DNA from: Methylonatrum kenyense
Lineage (GTDB): Bacteria > Pseudomonadota > Gammaproteobacteria > Nitrococcales > Aquisalimonadaceae
DNA length: 64,000 bases
Direction: 5' to 3'
NCBI RefSeq assembly: GCF_023195885.1
Contig: NZ_JALPKO010000001.1
Location: 406,031 to 470,030, forward strand
The notes under the pieces are model-generated. The model worked only from the letters and a program-made list of their open reading frames with translations. It was not told the DNA's origin and did not search any database. This document shows positions 50,306 through 59,647 of the stretch, one piece after another. Numbering within the stretch: the first letter of the stretch is position 1; each line of letters starts with the position of its first letter. A program made the position numbers and the translations under genes.

Positions 50306-51550
50306 ATGGCTAACGCCCTACCCGTTCGACGTTCGCTCAGGTTCGGACCCGCCGCACCTGGTCTCGCCCTGGCCCTGCTCACCGCCGGCCCGGCGATGGC
50401 CGATGTCTCGGTGGTCGATGAGGAAGTGCTTTCCTCGGTCGACAGCGAGGAAGGCAGCTTCCGCGTGGTCAAGACCGTGGATGGCCTGGACTTTCCCTGG
50501 TCGGTGGCCTGGCTGCCGGATGGCCGGATGCTGGTCACCGAGCGGGGCGGTCATATCAACCTGGTAGACGGGGACGAGGTGGTTCGGCTTGAAAACGTCC
50601 CGGATGTGCATGCCGACGAGGAACAGAAAACGCCTCTGCTCGGCGGTAGCCAGGGCGGCATGCTGGACATTGCCGTGCATCCGGACTACGAGGACAACGG
50701 CTGGATCTACTTCAGCTACTCGGCACCAGGTGACCCGGACAATGTCACCACCGACGACGAGTACGGCACCGCCACCGCCGTTGCCCGGGCGCGGCTGAAT
50801 GATGACGGTACCGCGCTGGAAGACGTCGAGACCCTGTACACCCAAAGCCCGAATCACAATCCGGGCCGCCATTATGCGGGCCGACTTCTGTTCCCCGGTG
50901 ACGGCACGTTTTTCCTGTCCATTGGCGACCGCGGCCTGCGCGCCCCGTCGCAGGACCTGACCGATCCGACCGGCTCCATCATCCGGCTCAACGAGGATGG
51001 CGGTGCAGCCGAGGACAACCCCTTCGTGGGCGTGGCGCCGGGCAATCTGCGCCCGGAAATCTGGTCGTTCGGTCATCGCAACAACCAGGGCCTGGCGCTG
51101 CATCCGGAAACCGGCGAGCTGTGGGTCAGTGAACACGGCCCCAGGGGCGGCGACATGCTGAGGCAGGTCAATGCCGGCGAGAACCACGGCTGGCCCCAGG
51201 TGACCTTTGCCGGCGATTACAGCACCGGTGCGAAGATCGGTATCGGTCAGGAGGCACCGGGCGTGACGCCACCAGTCTACTGGTGGGAGGACTCGCGGGC
51301 ACCGTCCGGCCTGGCCTTCTACACCGGCAACGACTTCCCCGAATGGCAGAACAATCTGTTCATGGGCTCGCTGTCACGCCAGCAGGTCCATCGCCTGGTT
51401 CTGGATGGCCACGAGGTGGTGCATGAGGAAGTCCTGCTGACCAATGAACTGGGTCGAATCCGGGACGTGCGTCAGGGCCCGGACGGCATGCTCTACCTGC
51501 TTGTCGAGGAGGAAAACGACGGCGTCTATCGGATCGAACCAACCGATTGA
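50306..51550 (+). CDS. PQQ-dependent aldose sugar dehydrogenase (YliI-like)
   Basis: A 414-residue periplasmic beta-propeller of the glucose/sorbosone dehydrogenase family. The signal peptide ends PAMA/DV (about residue 33). Blades show DFPWSVAWLPDGRMLVTERGG, QGGMLDIAVHPDYEDNGWIYFSYS, RHYAGRLLFPGDGTFFLSIGD, EIWSFGHRNNQGLALHPETG and WVSEHGPRGGDM, with the catalytic His region and PQQ-contacting Arg/Asn typical of E. coli Asd (YliI). It oxidises aldoses with PQQ if cofactor is available; no pqq genes are in this window. AAGGAG precedes the ATG by seven bases. Confidence 0.9.
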   Translation: MANALPVRRSLRFGPAAPGLALALLTAGPAMADVSVVDEEVLSSVDSEEGSFRVVKTVDGLDFPWSVAWLPDGRMLVTERGGHINLVDGDEVVRLENVPDVHADEEQKTPLLGGSQGGMLDIAVHPDYEDNGWIYFSYSAPGDPDNVTTDDEYGTATAVARARLNDDGTALEDVETLYTQSPNHNPGRHYAGRLLFPGDGTFFLSIGDRGLRAPSQDLTDPTGSIIRLNEDGGAAEDNPFVGVAPGNLRPEIWSFGHRNNQGLALHPETGELWVSEHGPRGGDMLRQVNAGENHGWPQVTFAGDYSTGAKIGIGQEAPGVTPPVYWWEDSRAPSGLAFYTGNDFPEWQNNLFMGSLSRQQVHRLVLDGHEVVHEEVLLTNELGRIRDVRQGPDGMLYLLVEEENDGVYRIEPTD

Positions 51551-51573
51551 CCGGCCTTCCGCCGGCCTGGTTA

Positions 51574-51607
51574 CGCCCGCCTGCCCGGAGGCATGGCGGG
51601 CGTTTTA
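51574..51607 (+). terminator. Rho-independent terminator
   Basis: CGCCCGCC (51574-51581) pairs with GGCGGGCG (51595-51602) and is followed by TTTTA. It ends the sugar dehydrogenase transcript; its T-run overlaps the stop codon of the convergent PPK2 gene. Confidence 0.85.
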
Positions 51608-52432
51608 TTGCCGCGACGACGTCAAGCTGGGCACCGCGTGCCCCTGCTGGCGCATGCCGGCCTCCAGTGATTCAACCACCGCACGCAGCGCCTCGAGCCG
51701 CGCATGCCGCTTGTCGTTCGCCGCAATCAGTGTCCATGGTGCATGGTCGGTGGACGTCTGCCGAAACATCTCTTCCGCCGCCTCGATATAAGCGTCCCAC
51801 TGCTCCCGGTTACGCCAGTCTTCCTCGGTGAGCTTCCAGCGCTTGAACGGATTGTCCTGGCGTTCCCGAAAGCGCCTCAGCTGCTCGTCGGCACCGATGT
51901 GAAACCAGAGCTTGACCAATGCCACGCCATCGTCGACCAGCATCCTCTCGAAGGCGTTGATCTCCGCATAGGCGCGTTGCCATTCCGCCTTGCTGGCCAG
52001 CCTCTCGACACGTTCCACCAGCACGCGGCCGAACCAGGAGCGGTCGAAAATGACCAGCTCGCCTGGTCCGGGCAGGCGTGACCAGAAGCGATACAGATAG
52101 TGCCGGGACTGCTCCCAGGGCGCCGGCGCCCCAATGCGGTAAACCTTGTAGCCGCGGGGGTCTATGCGCCGCACGAGACGCAGAATGGCACCTCCCTTGC
52201 CGGCCGCATCCATGCCCTCGACATTGACGATGGCGCGGCCACCGTGGGCGTAAAGAGCCTGTTGCAACCGCAGCAGATCCAGCTGCCCGGTCTTCAGCAT
52301 CTGCTTGTAGGCGGCCTTCTTGATTTTTGGTCGCGCGGCCTCCAGGTCGGCAAGCCGTACCGAATCTGTCTCGCTCACCTTTTCCGCCTCCGGAAACGCC
52401 ACGCGTCCCTTGCCCCGGTTCCAAGCAAGCAT
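51605..52432 (-). CDS. ppk2: Polyphosphate kinase 2 family protein
   Basis: A 275-residue P-loop kinase using polyphosphate as phosphate donor or acceptor for nucleotides. Walker A is EGMDAAGKGG, Walker B VIFDRSWFGRVLVERVE, the lid module has RFRERQDNPFKRWKLTEEDWRNRE, and the C-terminus has TSTDHAPWTLIAANDKRHAR. A single PPK2 domain of this size is usually class I or III (NDP or NMP phosphorylation); the class is not decided here. ATG 52432. Convergent with the sugar dehydrogenase and divergent from cardiolipin synthase. Confidence 0.92.
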   Translation of the reverse strand: MLAWNRGKGRVAFPEAEKVSETDSVRLADLEAARPKIKKAAYKQMLKTGQLDLLRLQQALYAHGGRAIVNVEGMDAAGKGGAILRLVRRIDPRGYKVYRIGAPAPWEQSRHYLYRFWSRLPGPGELVIFDRSWFGRVLVERVERLASKAEWQRAYAEINAFERMLVDDGVALVKLWFHIGADEQLRRFRERQDNPFKRWKLTEEDWRNREQWDAYIEAAEEMFRQTSTDHAPWTLIAANDKRHARLEALRAVVESLEAGMRQQGHAVPSLTSSRQ

Positions 52433-52645
52433 GGCACGTCCCGGTCACGGCCGTGCCCCGATAGCGTAGTCAGATCAACGCCGATGCGGAGGATGGCCGG
52501 CCGCATTGCGTATCGGGATCCAGCTCATCAACCACGGCGCGGCGCCGGCGCGTGGATCTCAGCTGCCCACCGACCCGCCCCTGATCGCTGCCCCGGTGGT
52601 AAGGTGCCTCAACCACTCGCAGATCGGGTTCGGGACAACAGCAGC

Positions 52646-53932
52646 ATGACACGACGGGGAAAATGGTTCTGGTTGCTGGCGGCGGTCGCGGTGATGCTGA
52701 CGGCGGCCATCCTGGTGGTGATTGCCGCCAACGCGACACCCAAGGCGATGCGCCTGGAACAGCCACTGTCACTCGACTATGGCCCGGATGATCCGCGTTT
52801 CGCGCGCACCGTGCAGGCCGCCATGCAGCAGGCCGTCGTGCCGGGCAACCGGATCGAGATGCTACAGAACGGCGATGAGATCTACCCGGCGATGCTGTCC
52901 GCCATCGATGACGCCGAATACAGCATCACCTTCGAGAAATACGAATTCTGGGGTGAGGAAAGCGGCGCCCGCTTTGCCGAGGCACTGGCCGAGGCGGCGC
53001 GCCGTGGCGTCCGTGTGCATGTGCTGCTGGATTTCATCGGCTCTACCGCCGCCGACCAGGAGGCACTGGACCGGATGCAGGAAGCCGGTGTGGAACTGAT
53101 CCGCTGGCGGGCCCCGTCCTGGTATCAGGCGGCACGTTTCAATCACCGCACCCACCGCAAGCTGATGATTGTCGACGGCAACCTCGGCTTTACCGGCGGT
53201 GCCAACATCGGCGACGACTGGCTCGGCACCCCGGAAACCGGTGGCAAGCGGGACAACCATTTCCGCCTGCGCGGCCCGGTGGTCGGCCAGCTCCAGGCCG
53301 CCTTCGCCGAGAACTGGCTCAACGCCAGTGGCCGCATGCTGGAGGGCGATTCCTATTACCCGCCGCTTGATGCCGAAGGCGAACTCGCCATGCAGGTCGT
53401 CGACAGTGCGCCACGCGAAGGCCGCCATCGTGTGCGCATGCTGTTCCTGTATGCGATTGCCGCCGCCCGCGAGCGGATCGACATGGGCACGGCCTACTTC
53501 TATCCGGACACCGATTTCCTGGCCGCACTGGCCGACGCGGCGGATCGCGGCGTCAGGGTCCGGATACTCGTTCCCGGTGACAGTATCGACAAGGGTTTCG
53601 TCCGTCACGCCTCGGTCAACCAGTGGCGCGATCTGCTGGAGGCCGGGGTCGAGATCCACGAATACGGCAAGACCATGTATCACAGCAAGCTGGTGGCGGT
53701 GGACGACGCCTGGGCCAGCATCGGCTCCACCAACCTGGACAACCGCTCGTTCCGGATCAACGACGAGGTCAACGTCAATGTGTTCGATGCGGATTTCGCG
53801 CGTAGCATCCGCGAGACCATCGACGCGGACAAGCTTGATTCCGAGCTCTATGATCTGGAACGCTGGGAGAATCGACCCTGGCACAAACGCATCGCCGGGT
53901 GGATCAGCATGACGCTTGGCAGCCATTTCTGA
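52646..53932 (+). CDS. cls: Cardiolipin synthase (phospholipase D superfamily)
   Basis: A 428-residue protein. An N-terminal transmembrane helix (WFWLLAAVAVMLTAAILVVI) precedes two phospholipase D catalytic motifs: HRTHRKLMIVDGNLGFTGGANIGDD (HxKx4D) and YHSKLVAVDDAWASIGSTNLDNRSF. It joins phosphatidylglycerol with another phospholipid to make cardiolipin at the inner membrane. With one helix it resembles ClsB/ClsC-type enzymes more than ClsA. First gene of a three-gene rightward operon with the DUF6164 gene (8 bases later) and an HDAC-like gene. Confidence 0.88.
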   Translation: MTRRGKWFWLLAAVAVMLTAAILVVIAANATPKAMRLEQPLSLDYGPDDPRFARTVQAAMQQAVVPGNRIEMLQNGDEIYPAMLSAIDDAEYSITFEKYEFWGEESGARFAEALAEAARRGVRVHVLLDFIGSTAADQEALDRMQEAGVELIRWRAPSWYQAARFNHRTHRKLMIVDGNLGFTGGANIGDDWLGTPETGGKRDNHFRLRGPVVGQLQAAFAENWLNASGRMLEGDSYYPPLDAEGELAMQVVDSAPREGRHRVRMLFLYAIAAARERIDMGTAYFYPDTDFLAALADAADRGVRVRILVPGDSIDKGFVRHASVNQWRDLLEAGVEIHEYGKTMYHSKLVAVDDAWASIGSTNLDNRSFRINDEVNVNVFDADFARSIRETIDADKLDSELYDLERWENRPWHKRIAGWISMTLGSHF

Positions 53933-53940
53933 GGGCTTGA

Positions 53941-54306
53941 ATGGCCAAACTGCTTCTCAATCTGCGCGGCGTGCCCGACGACGAGGCGGACGACGTCCGC
54001 GCGATGCTGCGCGAGCACCGCATCGAGTTCTACGAAACCGAGGCCAACCGCTGGGGGCTGACGGCCGGCGGTATCTGGCTGCGGCATGACGAGGACAAGT
54101 CGCATGCCAAGGATCTGATGGCGGATTACCAGGCACGCCGCTTCGCCGAGGCGCGGGCGGAGCATGAACGTCAAAAACGCGAGGGAACCGCACCCAGCAC
54201 CTGGGATCTACTGCGCCGCGATCCGGCAAAATACCTGCTGTATCTGGCCCTGGTGGGGGTCATCGTCTATTTCTCGGTGATGCCCTTCATCAACCTCGCG
54301 CGATGA
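53941..54306 (+). CDS. DUF6164 family protein
   Basis: A 121-residue protein with an N-terminal alpha/beta part (MAKLLLNLRGVPDDEADDVR, GLTAGGIWLRHDEDKSHA), a charged helix, and one C-terminal transmembrane helix (YLLYLALVGVIVYFSVMPFI). This matches DUF6164, a conserved small family of unknown role. It lies 8 bases after cls and overlaps the next gene by ATGA, so it belongs to the operon; a membrane-linked accessory role is only a guess. Confidence 0.8.
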   Translation: MAKLLLNLRGVPDDEADDVRAMLREHRIEFYETEANRWGLTAGGIWLRHDEDKSHAKDLMADYQARRFAEARAEHERQKREGTAPSTWDLLRRDPAKYLLYLALVGVIVYFSVMPFINLAR

Positions 54307-55295
54307 GACGCCGCCGCATGCTGCAAGGCCTTGGTGCCACCGGACTGCTGCTCGGCCTGCCGACTCCGGTCTGGAGCCGGCAGGGTGATGTCGACAGCAA
54401 GACCGGCCTGGTGCTCGATTCGCGATTCCTCGATCACATGATCCGGCCTGATCATCCGGAATCCCCGGACCGGCTGCGGCATATCCAGGCACTGTTCGAG
54501 GCCGAGGGGCTGCTCGCCAACTGTCAGCGCATCACGCCGCGGGAGCACCCGGGTGAAATCCTGCATGCGCTGCACAGCGACAGCCATATCGACAGCATCG
54601 CCAGCCACTACCCTGATGCCCATCGGGTGGCCCTGCTCGCCAGCGGCGGCGCCATCGCCGCCGCCGAGGCGATCATGGCCGGCGATATCCGCCGGGCCTT
54701 CTGCGCCAGCCGTCCGCCGGGCCATCACGCGCAAAGCAGCGGCGAGGAAGAAGGCTTCTGTTACTACAATCACGTTGCCATCGTCGCCCGTCACCTGCAG
54801 CAACAACACGAGCTGAAGCGCATCCTGATTGCCGACTGGGACTACCACCATGGCGATGCTACCGAAGCCATGTTCTACGACGACCCCTCGGTACTGTTCT
54901 TCTCCACCCATGACGTCGACGCCTACCCCGGTACCGGTCACCCTTCGCGACGCGGCAGCGGTGACGGCGAAGGCTATTCGATCAACGTCTCGCTGGACTG
55001 CGGCGACGGTGATCGGGAAATCATGCGCGCCTTCGAGCAGAAGCTGCTACCGGCAGCTGACGCCTTCAAGCCGGATTTCGTGCTGGTGTCGGCAGGCTTC
55101 GACAGCCGCAAGGACGACTCGCTGGGCTGCTTCGAGGTCACTGATCGCGGTTTCGCGGAACTGAGCAAGCTGATGCTGGACATCGCCGAGCGTCACTGCG
55201 ACGGCCGGCTGCTGTCGATCCTTGAGGGGGGATACAACCTCGAGGGCAACGCGAAGGCGGCAGCGGCGCATCTGGGGGCGATGATAGAAAGATAA
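54303..55295 (+). CDS. Histone deacetylase family protein, probably exported by Tat
   Basis: A 330-residue arginase/deacetylase-fold zinc hydrolase. The N-terminus (MRRRRMLQGLGATGLLLGLP) looks like a Tat signal, unusual for this family. Catalytic features are CASRPPGHHAQ (general base His pair), LIADWDYHHGDAT (zinc Asp and His), FSTHDVDAYPGTG, SAGFDSRKDD (second zinc Asp) and LEGGYN (transition-state Tyr). It should remove acetyl groups from small amines or proteins; a periplasmic location would exclude histone-like targets. Its ATG overlaps the DUF6164 stop. The TAA stop abuts the inverted-repeat element at 55296. Confidence 0.88.
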   Translation: MRRRRMLQGLGATGLLLGLPTPVWSRQGDVDSKTGLVLDSRFLDHMIRPDHPESPDRLRHIQALFEAEGLLANCQRITPREHPGEILHALHSDSHIDSIASHYPDAHRVALLASGGAIAAAEAIMAGDIRRAFCASRPPGHHAQSSGEEEGFCYYNHVAIVARHLQQQHELKRILIADWDYHHGDATEAMFYDDPSVLFFSTHDVDAYPGTGHPSRRGSGDGEGYSINVSLDCGDGDREIMRAFEQKLLPAADAFKPDFVLVSAGFDSRKDDSLGCFEVTDRGFAELSKLMLDIAERHCDGRLLSILEGGYNLEGNAKAAAAHLGAMIER

Positions 55296-55572
55296 AGTGT
55301 TCAGTGGTTCAGTTTTCAGTGTTCAGACAAACACGGCGCGCTGAAGCGCGCCGTCTTTAGTCCGAAAACCGAAAACCTTCCTTGTCCCGAAGTCCACCAA
55401 CGTAGGGTGGCTCAAGCGCAGCGGAGCCACGCGGTGTCAGGCGCTCGAATCACCTCGCTTCTGCCTGGGTCCGACACCAACCGGTGCAGAGATCGCCAGG
55501 TTTCGATTCCAGTGACGACGCAGGCGGCCGGCAATGTCCGTCTGAACACTGAAAACTGAACCACTGAACACT
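55296..55572. mobile_element. Family C element with perfect 33 bp inverted repeats
   Basis: agtgttcagtggttcagttt+tcagtgttcagac at 55296-55328 is exactly complementary to 55540-55572. The 211-base interior holds a family A arm (55401-55440) and a GC hairpin (ggcgcgctgaagcgcgcc, 55336-55353). No open frame of use. It sits directly after the HDAC-like stop codon. A related, less perfect copy is at 62056-62160. Confidence 0.8.
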
Positions 55573-55577
55573 CTTCA

Positions 55578-55599
55578 GGCCCGGCCGGAAAGCCGGGCC
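55578..55599 (-). other. GC hairpin after the large oxidoreductase gene
   Basis: GGCCCGGC/GCCGGGCC, 8 bp stem with a 6-base loop, six bases past the stop at 55605. It may act in termination although no U-run follows. Confidence 0.4.
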
Positions 55600-55604
55600 G
55601 GAAC

Positions 55605-58600
55605 CTACAACAACACCTTCTCGATGCCGCCGGCACGGGCCTGGTCGATGAATCGGGTCTGCCAGCCTTCGCCGAGGATGTGCCTGGCGATCTCGACCAC
55701 GATGTAATCGGCCTCGACGCCGGTATCGTCCTCGTAGCGACTGAGGCCCTGCAGGCAGGCCGGGCACGAGGTCAGCATCTTGACCTTGTCCTTTCCCGCC
55801 ACCGGTTCGCCGGTCAGCTCGGTCAGCCCCTTGTTAATCTCCTCTTCCTTGCGGAAGCGGACCTGAGTGGCGATGTCCGGACGGCTGACCGCAAAGGTGC
55901 CGGCCTCGCCGCAGCAACGATCGTTCAGCGGCACGTCACGCCCCATCAGGCCGCTGACCACCTCCTGCGGCTTATGGGTCTTCATCGGCGTGTGACAGGG
56001 ATCGTGGTACATGTACTGGACCCCGTCGATGCCATCGAGCTGATAGCCCTTCTCCAGCAAGTACTCGTGGATGTCCAGCAGGCGGCAATCCGGGAAAATC
56101 TGCTCGAACTCGTACTTCAGCAACTGATCCATGCAGGTGCCGCAGGACACCACCACGGTCTTGATGTCCATGTAGTTCAGCGTGTTGGCGACGCGATGGA
56201 ACAGCACGCGGTTCTCGGTGCTGATGGCTTTGCCCTTGTCGATGTCACCGTTCGCGGTCTGCGGGTAGCCACAGCAGAGATAACCCGGCGGCAGGACCGT
56301 CTGGGCGCCGGCGTGATGCAGCATGGCCAGCGTTGCCAGGCCGACCTGGGAGAACAGCCGCTCCGAGCCGCAGCCCGGGAAGTAGAACACCGCGTCGGAG
56401 TCGTCGGTGACCTTGGCCGGATCGCGCAGGATCGGCACGATCTTGCTGTCCTCGACGCCAAGCAGGGCGCGCGTGGTCTTGCTCGGCAGCCCGCCGGGCA
56501 TCGGCTTGCGCACGAAGTGCACCACCTGGGCCGGGATCGACTGGCGCTCGGTGGTGCTGGCCGGCCGCGCCTTCGGGCTCGCGTCCGGCTTGCCGTCGGT
56601 ATTCGGCACGATACCCACCTTCTTCGCCAGCTTGGCGGCCAGGCGCTGGGCACCGAAACCGGCCTTGACCATGCCGGCCCGCATGACATTGATCGTGCGC
56701 GGATCCTGGGCATTGAGGAACGCCATCGAGGCGATGGTCGCCGGCTTGCTCTTGCGCTTGCCGTGATCCTTGAGCACGCCCCGCATCTTGATCGTGACAT
56801 CGCCGAAATCGATGTTCACCGGGCACGGCGTGACGCAGCGATGGCAGATCGTACAGTGATCGGCCACGTCGTTCATCTCGTCCCAGTGATGCAGCGAAAT
56901 GCCGCGCCGGGTCTGCTCCTCGTACAGGAAGGCCTCGACCAGCAGGTTGGTGCCGAGGATCTTGTCGCGCGGCGAATAGCGGAGGTTGGCCCGCGGCACA
57001 TGGGTGGTGCAGACCGGCTTGCACTTGCCACAACGCAGGCAGTCCTTGATGTCGTTGTTTAGCTCGCCGAGTTCCGACTGCTCGAGGATCAGGGCCTCCT
57101 GCTGCACCAGCCGCAGCGACGGCGTGTAGGCATTCTGCAGGCCGGATCCGGCCAGCAGCTTGCCGCGATTGAACCAGCCCTGCGGATCGACCTTTTCCTT
57201 GTAGGAACGGAAGGTCTCGACGGACTCCGGATCCAGATACTGCATCTTGGTCAGGCCAATGCCATGCTCGCCGGAGATCACGCCATCCAGGCCGCGGGCC
57301 AGCACCATGACCTCATCGACGATGCGATCCGCCTCCTGCATCATCTGGTAGTCATTGGAATTGACCGGAATATTGGTGTGGATGTTGCCGTCGCCGGCGT
57401 GCATGTGCAGGGCGACAAACAGGCGGCTGGAAAGCACGTGCTCGTGAATCCGGTCGACGCTCTTGCGCACCGGCTCCAGGTCGCGGCCGTCGAAGATCTC
57501 CTTCAGCGGCTGCTCGATCTCGCGACGGTAGGACACGCGAAGGCTGCGCCGCAGCAGCAGGTTGATCAGCCGGTCGCCGGGCTGCCGGTCGGCGCGGGCC
57601 GTGTCGTTGAGCCAGGCGTCATACTCGACGGCATCGCCTTCAAGATTGTCCAGGATGCCCTGCCAGCGGGACTCCACGGCCTCCAGATGGGCCACGGCGC
57701 GGGCGCGTTTCTGGTCCAGGATGGAACCGCCCTCTTCCGAGGCCTCCAGATCCTCGCGCTCCAGGTAATCGGGGCGGTGCTTGAGTTCCGGAAGTTCACC
57801 GCGAAAATGCGCGCGCAGTTCACGCACCAGCCGCAGCTTGTTCTGCATCGACTGGCGGATATTGATGCGTTCGATGCCTTCGTTGTATTCCGCCAGTCGA
57901 GGCAGCGGAATTACCACGTCCTCGTTGATCTTGAAGGCATTGGTATGGTGCGCGATCGCCGCCGTGCGCGAGCGGTCGGCCCAGAAGGTCTTGCGCGCCT
58001 CGGCGCTGACCGCGACGAAGCCATCGGCGTTGCGCCTGGCGGCGAGCCGGATCATGCGTGAGGCAGCCGCCGCGCAGGCATCCTCGTCATCGGCGGCCAG
58101 GTCTGCCAGCAGCACCATCTTGGGCCGTTCGCCGCGCGCACCCTTTGGCGAATAGCCAACCGCACGGACGTAGCGCTCGTCCAGATGCTCCAGGCCGGCC
58201 AGCTTGACCTGGTCATCGGCCTTCAGATCATCGACGATCTCGACGATGGCCGGCACCGCCTGCTGCAGGTCCAGGCCATGGAACTCCAGGCACACCGTGC
58301 GCTTGTGCTTCGGCATCACATGCAGGATGAAGGTGGCCGAGGTGATCAAGCCGTCGCAGCCCTCCTTCTGCACCCCGGGCAGGCCACCCAGGAACTTGTC
58401 GGTGACATCCTTGCCCAGCCCCGCCTTGCGGAAACTCGCACCGGGAAAACGAATGATTTCCGGTTCGCCCCGGGGCGTCCGACCATCCGCCTCGAAGCGG
58501 CTGACGCGAAACTCCACCTGCTCCTGATCGTGGATCTTGCCCAGGTTGTGATTCAGCCGCTCCACCAGAATCCAGTCGGCATCCGGCGTAACCATGCGCC

Positions 58601-59498
58601 AGGACACCAGGTTATCCAGCGTCGTCCCCCACAGCACCGCCTTCTTGCCGCCGGCGTTCATCGCCACGTTGCCGCCAATCGTCGATGCGTCCTGCGAGGT
58701 GGGGTCGACGGCGAACACGTAACCATGCATGCCGGCCAGGTCCGATAGCCGGCGCGTGACCACGCCGGCCTCGGCGCGCACCGTCGGTACCTGCTGCGAC
58801 ACACCCGGCAGCGACTGCATCTCCACCCGGCCCAGGCCTTCGAGCTTCTCGGTATTGATGACCGCACAGTCCTCGTGCATCGGCACCGCGCCACCGGTAT
58901 AGCCGGTACCGCCGCCACGGGGAATGACGGTCAGGCCGAGATCGATCGCCGTCTTCACCAGACCGGCCATCTCCTCCTCGGTGTCCGGCGTCAGTACCAC
59001 GAACGGCACCTCCACGCGCCAGTCGGTGGCATCGGTCTGGTGCGCCACCCGGGACAGGCCATCGAAGCGGATGTTGTCCTTGCGGGTGTGGCGACGGAAA
59101 GCGCTCGACGCACGTTCGCGCTGTTCCCGCAGCTGCGGGAACCAGTCCTCGAAGTCGGTGACGGCGCGGCGGGCGGCATCGGCCAGTGACAAGGCCTGAC
59201 GGTTACCGCCGGCCCGCTCCACGATCTGGTCCAGCCGATGGTGCATGGCCTGGATCAGCGCATCGCGACGCTTGCGGCTGTTCAGCAGGTCGTCCTGAAT
59301 GTACGGATTGCGGCGAACGACCCAGAGATCGCCCAGCACCTCGAACAGCATCCGCGCCGAGATCCCGGTGCGGCGCTCCTCACGCAGGCGGTTCAACGTC
59401 TCCCAGGCCTCCTCGCCCAGGTAACGGAGCACGATCTCGCGGTCGGAAAAGGACGTGTAGTTGTAGGGAATCTCGCGAATGCGGGCAGTCTGACTCAT
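55605..59498 (-). CDS. Large FAD-linked oxidase / Fe-S / CCG-domain protein (DUF3683)
   Basis: A 1297-residue multidomain oxidoreductase. In order: DUF3683 N-terminus (about 1-150), FAD-binding type 4 domain (about 155-400, [32 protein letters not shown]), FAD-oxidase C-terminal domain (to about 790, [15 protein letters not shown]), two 4Fe-4S motifs ([12 protein letters not shown] near 825; [14 protein letters not shown] near 880), and two CCG heterodisulfide-reductase-like domains (CCGYPQ near 1077, CCGEAGTF near 1193). This fuses in one chain what GlcDEF/LldEFG split among subunits, so a 2-hydroxy-acid (lactate or glycolate type) dehydrogenase feeding the quinone pool is likely. GGAG lies 5 bases before the ATG. 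Confidence 0.9.
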   Translation of the reverse strand: MSQTARIREIPYNYTSFSDREIVLRYLGEEAWETLNRLREERRTGISARMLFEVLGDLWVVRRNPYIQDDLLNSRKRRDALIQAMHHRLDQIVERAGGNRQALSLADAARRAVTDFEDWFPQLREQRERASSAFRRHTRKDNIRFDGLSRVAHQTDATDWRVEVPFVVLTPDTEEEMAGLVKTAIDLGLTVIPRGGGTGYTGGAVPMHEDCAVINTEKLEGLGRVEMQSLPGVSQQVPTVRAEAGVVTRRLSDLAGMHGYVFAVDPTSQDASTIGGNVAMNAGGKKAVLWGTTLDNLVSWRMVTPDADWILVERLNHNLGKIHDQEQVEFRVSRFEADGRTPRGEPEIIRFPGASFRKAGLGKDVTDKFLGGLPGVQKEGCDGLITSATFILHVMPKHKRTVCLEFHGLDLQQAVPAIVEIVDDLKADDQVKLAGLEHLDERYVRAVGYSPKGARGERPKMVLLADLAADDEDACAAAASRMIRLAARRNADGFVAVSAEARKTFWADRSRTAAIAHHTNAFKINEDVVIPLPRLAEYNEGIERINIRQSMQNKLRLVRELRAHFRGELPELKHRPDYLEREDLEASEEGGSILDQKRARAVAHLEAVESRWQGILDNLEGDAVEYDAWLNDTARADRQPGDRLINLLLRRSLRVSYRREIEQPLKEIFDGRDLEPVRKSVDRIHEHVLSSRLFVALHMHAGDGNIHTNIPVNSNDYQMMQEADRIVDEVMVLARGLDGVISGEHGIGLTKMQYLDPESVETFRSYKEKVDPQGWFNRGKLLAGSGLQNAYTPSLRLVQQEALILEQSELGELNNDIKDCLRCGKCKPVCTTHVPRANLRYSPRDKILGTNLLVEAFLYEEQTRRGISLHHWDEMNDVADHCTICHRCVTPCPVNIDFGDVTIKMRGVLKDHGKRKSKPATIASMAFLNAQDPRTINVMRAGMVKAGFGAQRLAAKLAKKVGIVPNTDGKPDASPKARPASTTERQSIPAQVVHFVRKPMPGGLPSKTTRALLGVEDSKIVPILRDPAKVTDDSDAVFYFPGCGSERLFSQVGLATLAMLHHAGAQTVLPPGYLCCGYPQTANGDIDKGKAISTENRVLFHRVANTLNYMDIKTVVVSCGTCMDQLLKYEFEQIFPDCRLLDIHEYLLEKGYQLDGIDGVQYMYHDPCHTPMKTHKPQEVVSGLMGRDVPLNDRCCGEAGTFAVSRPDIATQVRFRKEEEINKGLTELTGEPVAGKDKVKMLTSCPACLQGLSRYEDDTGVEADYIVVEIARHILGEGWQTRFIDQARAGGIEKVLL

Positions 59499-59575
59499 GG
59501 TCTCCGGGGGATCAGTCGTCGGTACATGGGCGGAGTCGCGATTCTACCAGTCCGGGGACAGTTGCTGTAGCGCAC

Positions 59576-59610
59576 AAAAACGCGGGGCCGGCATCCGTGC
59601 CGACCCCGCG
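59576..59610 (-). terminator. Terminator of the porin gene
   Basis: On the minus strand, CGCGGGG-x-CGGCA pairs with TGCCG-x-CCCCGCG (12 pairs, one mismatch, 4-base loop), followed by TTTTT. It lies 37 bases past the porin stop. Confidence 0.85.
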
Positions 59611-59647
59611 CGAGGGGAGGATCAATCAGCGCCCGGAGGCGCGGTGG

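Noticed and set aside
55680..57062. 460-codon plus-strand frame opposite the large oxidoreductase
   Set aside because: Shadow of conserved Fe-S and CCG coding sequence.
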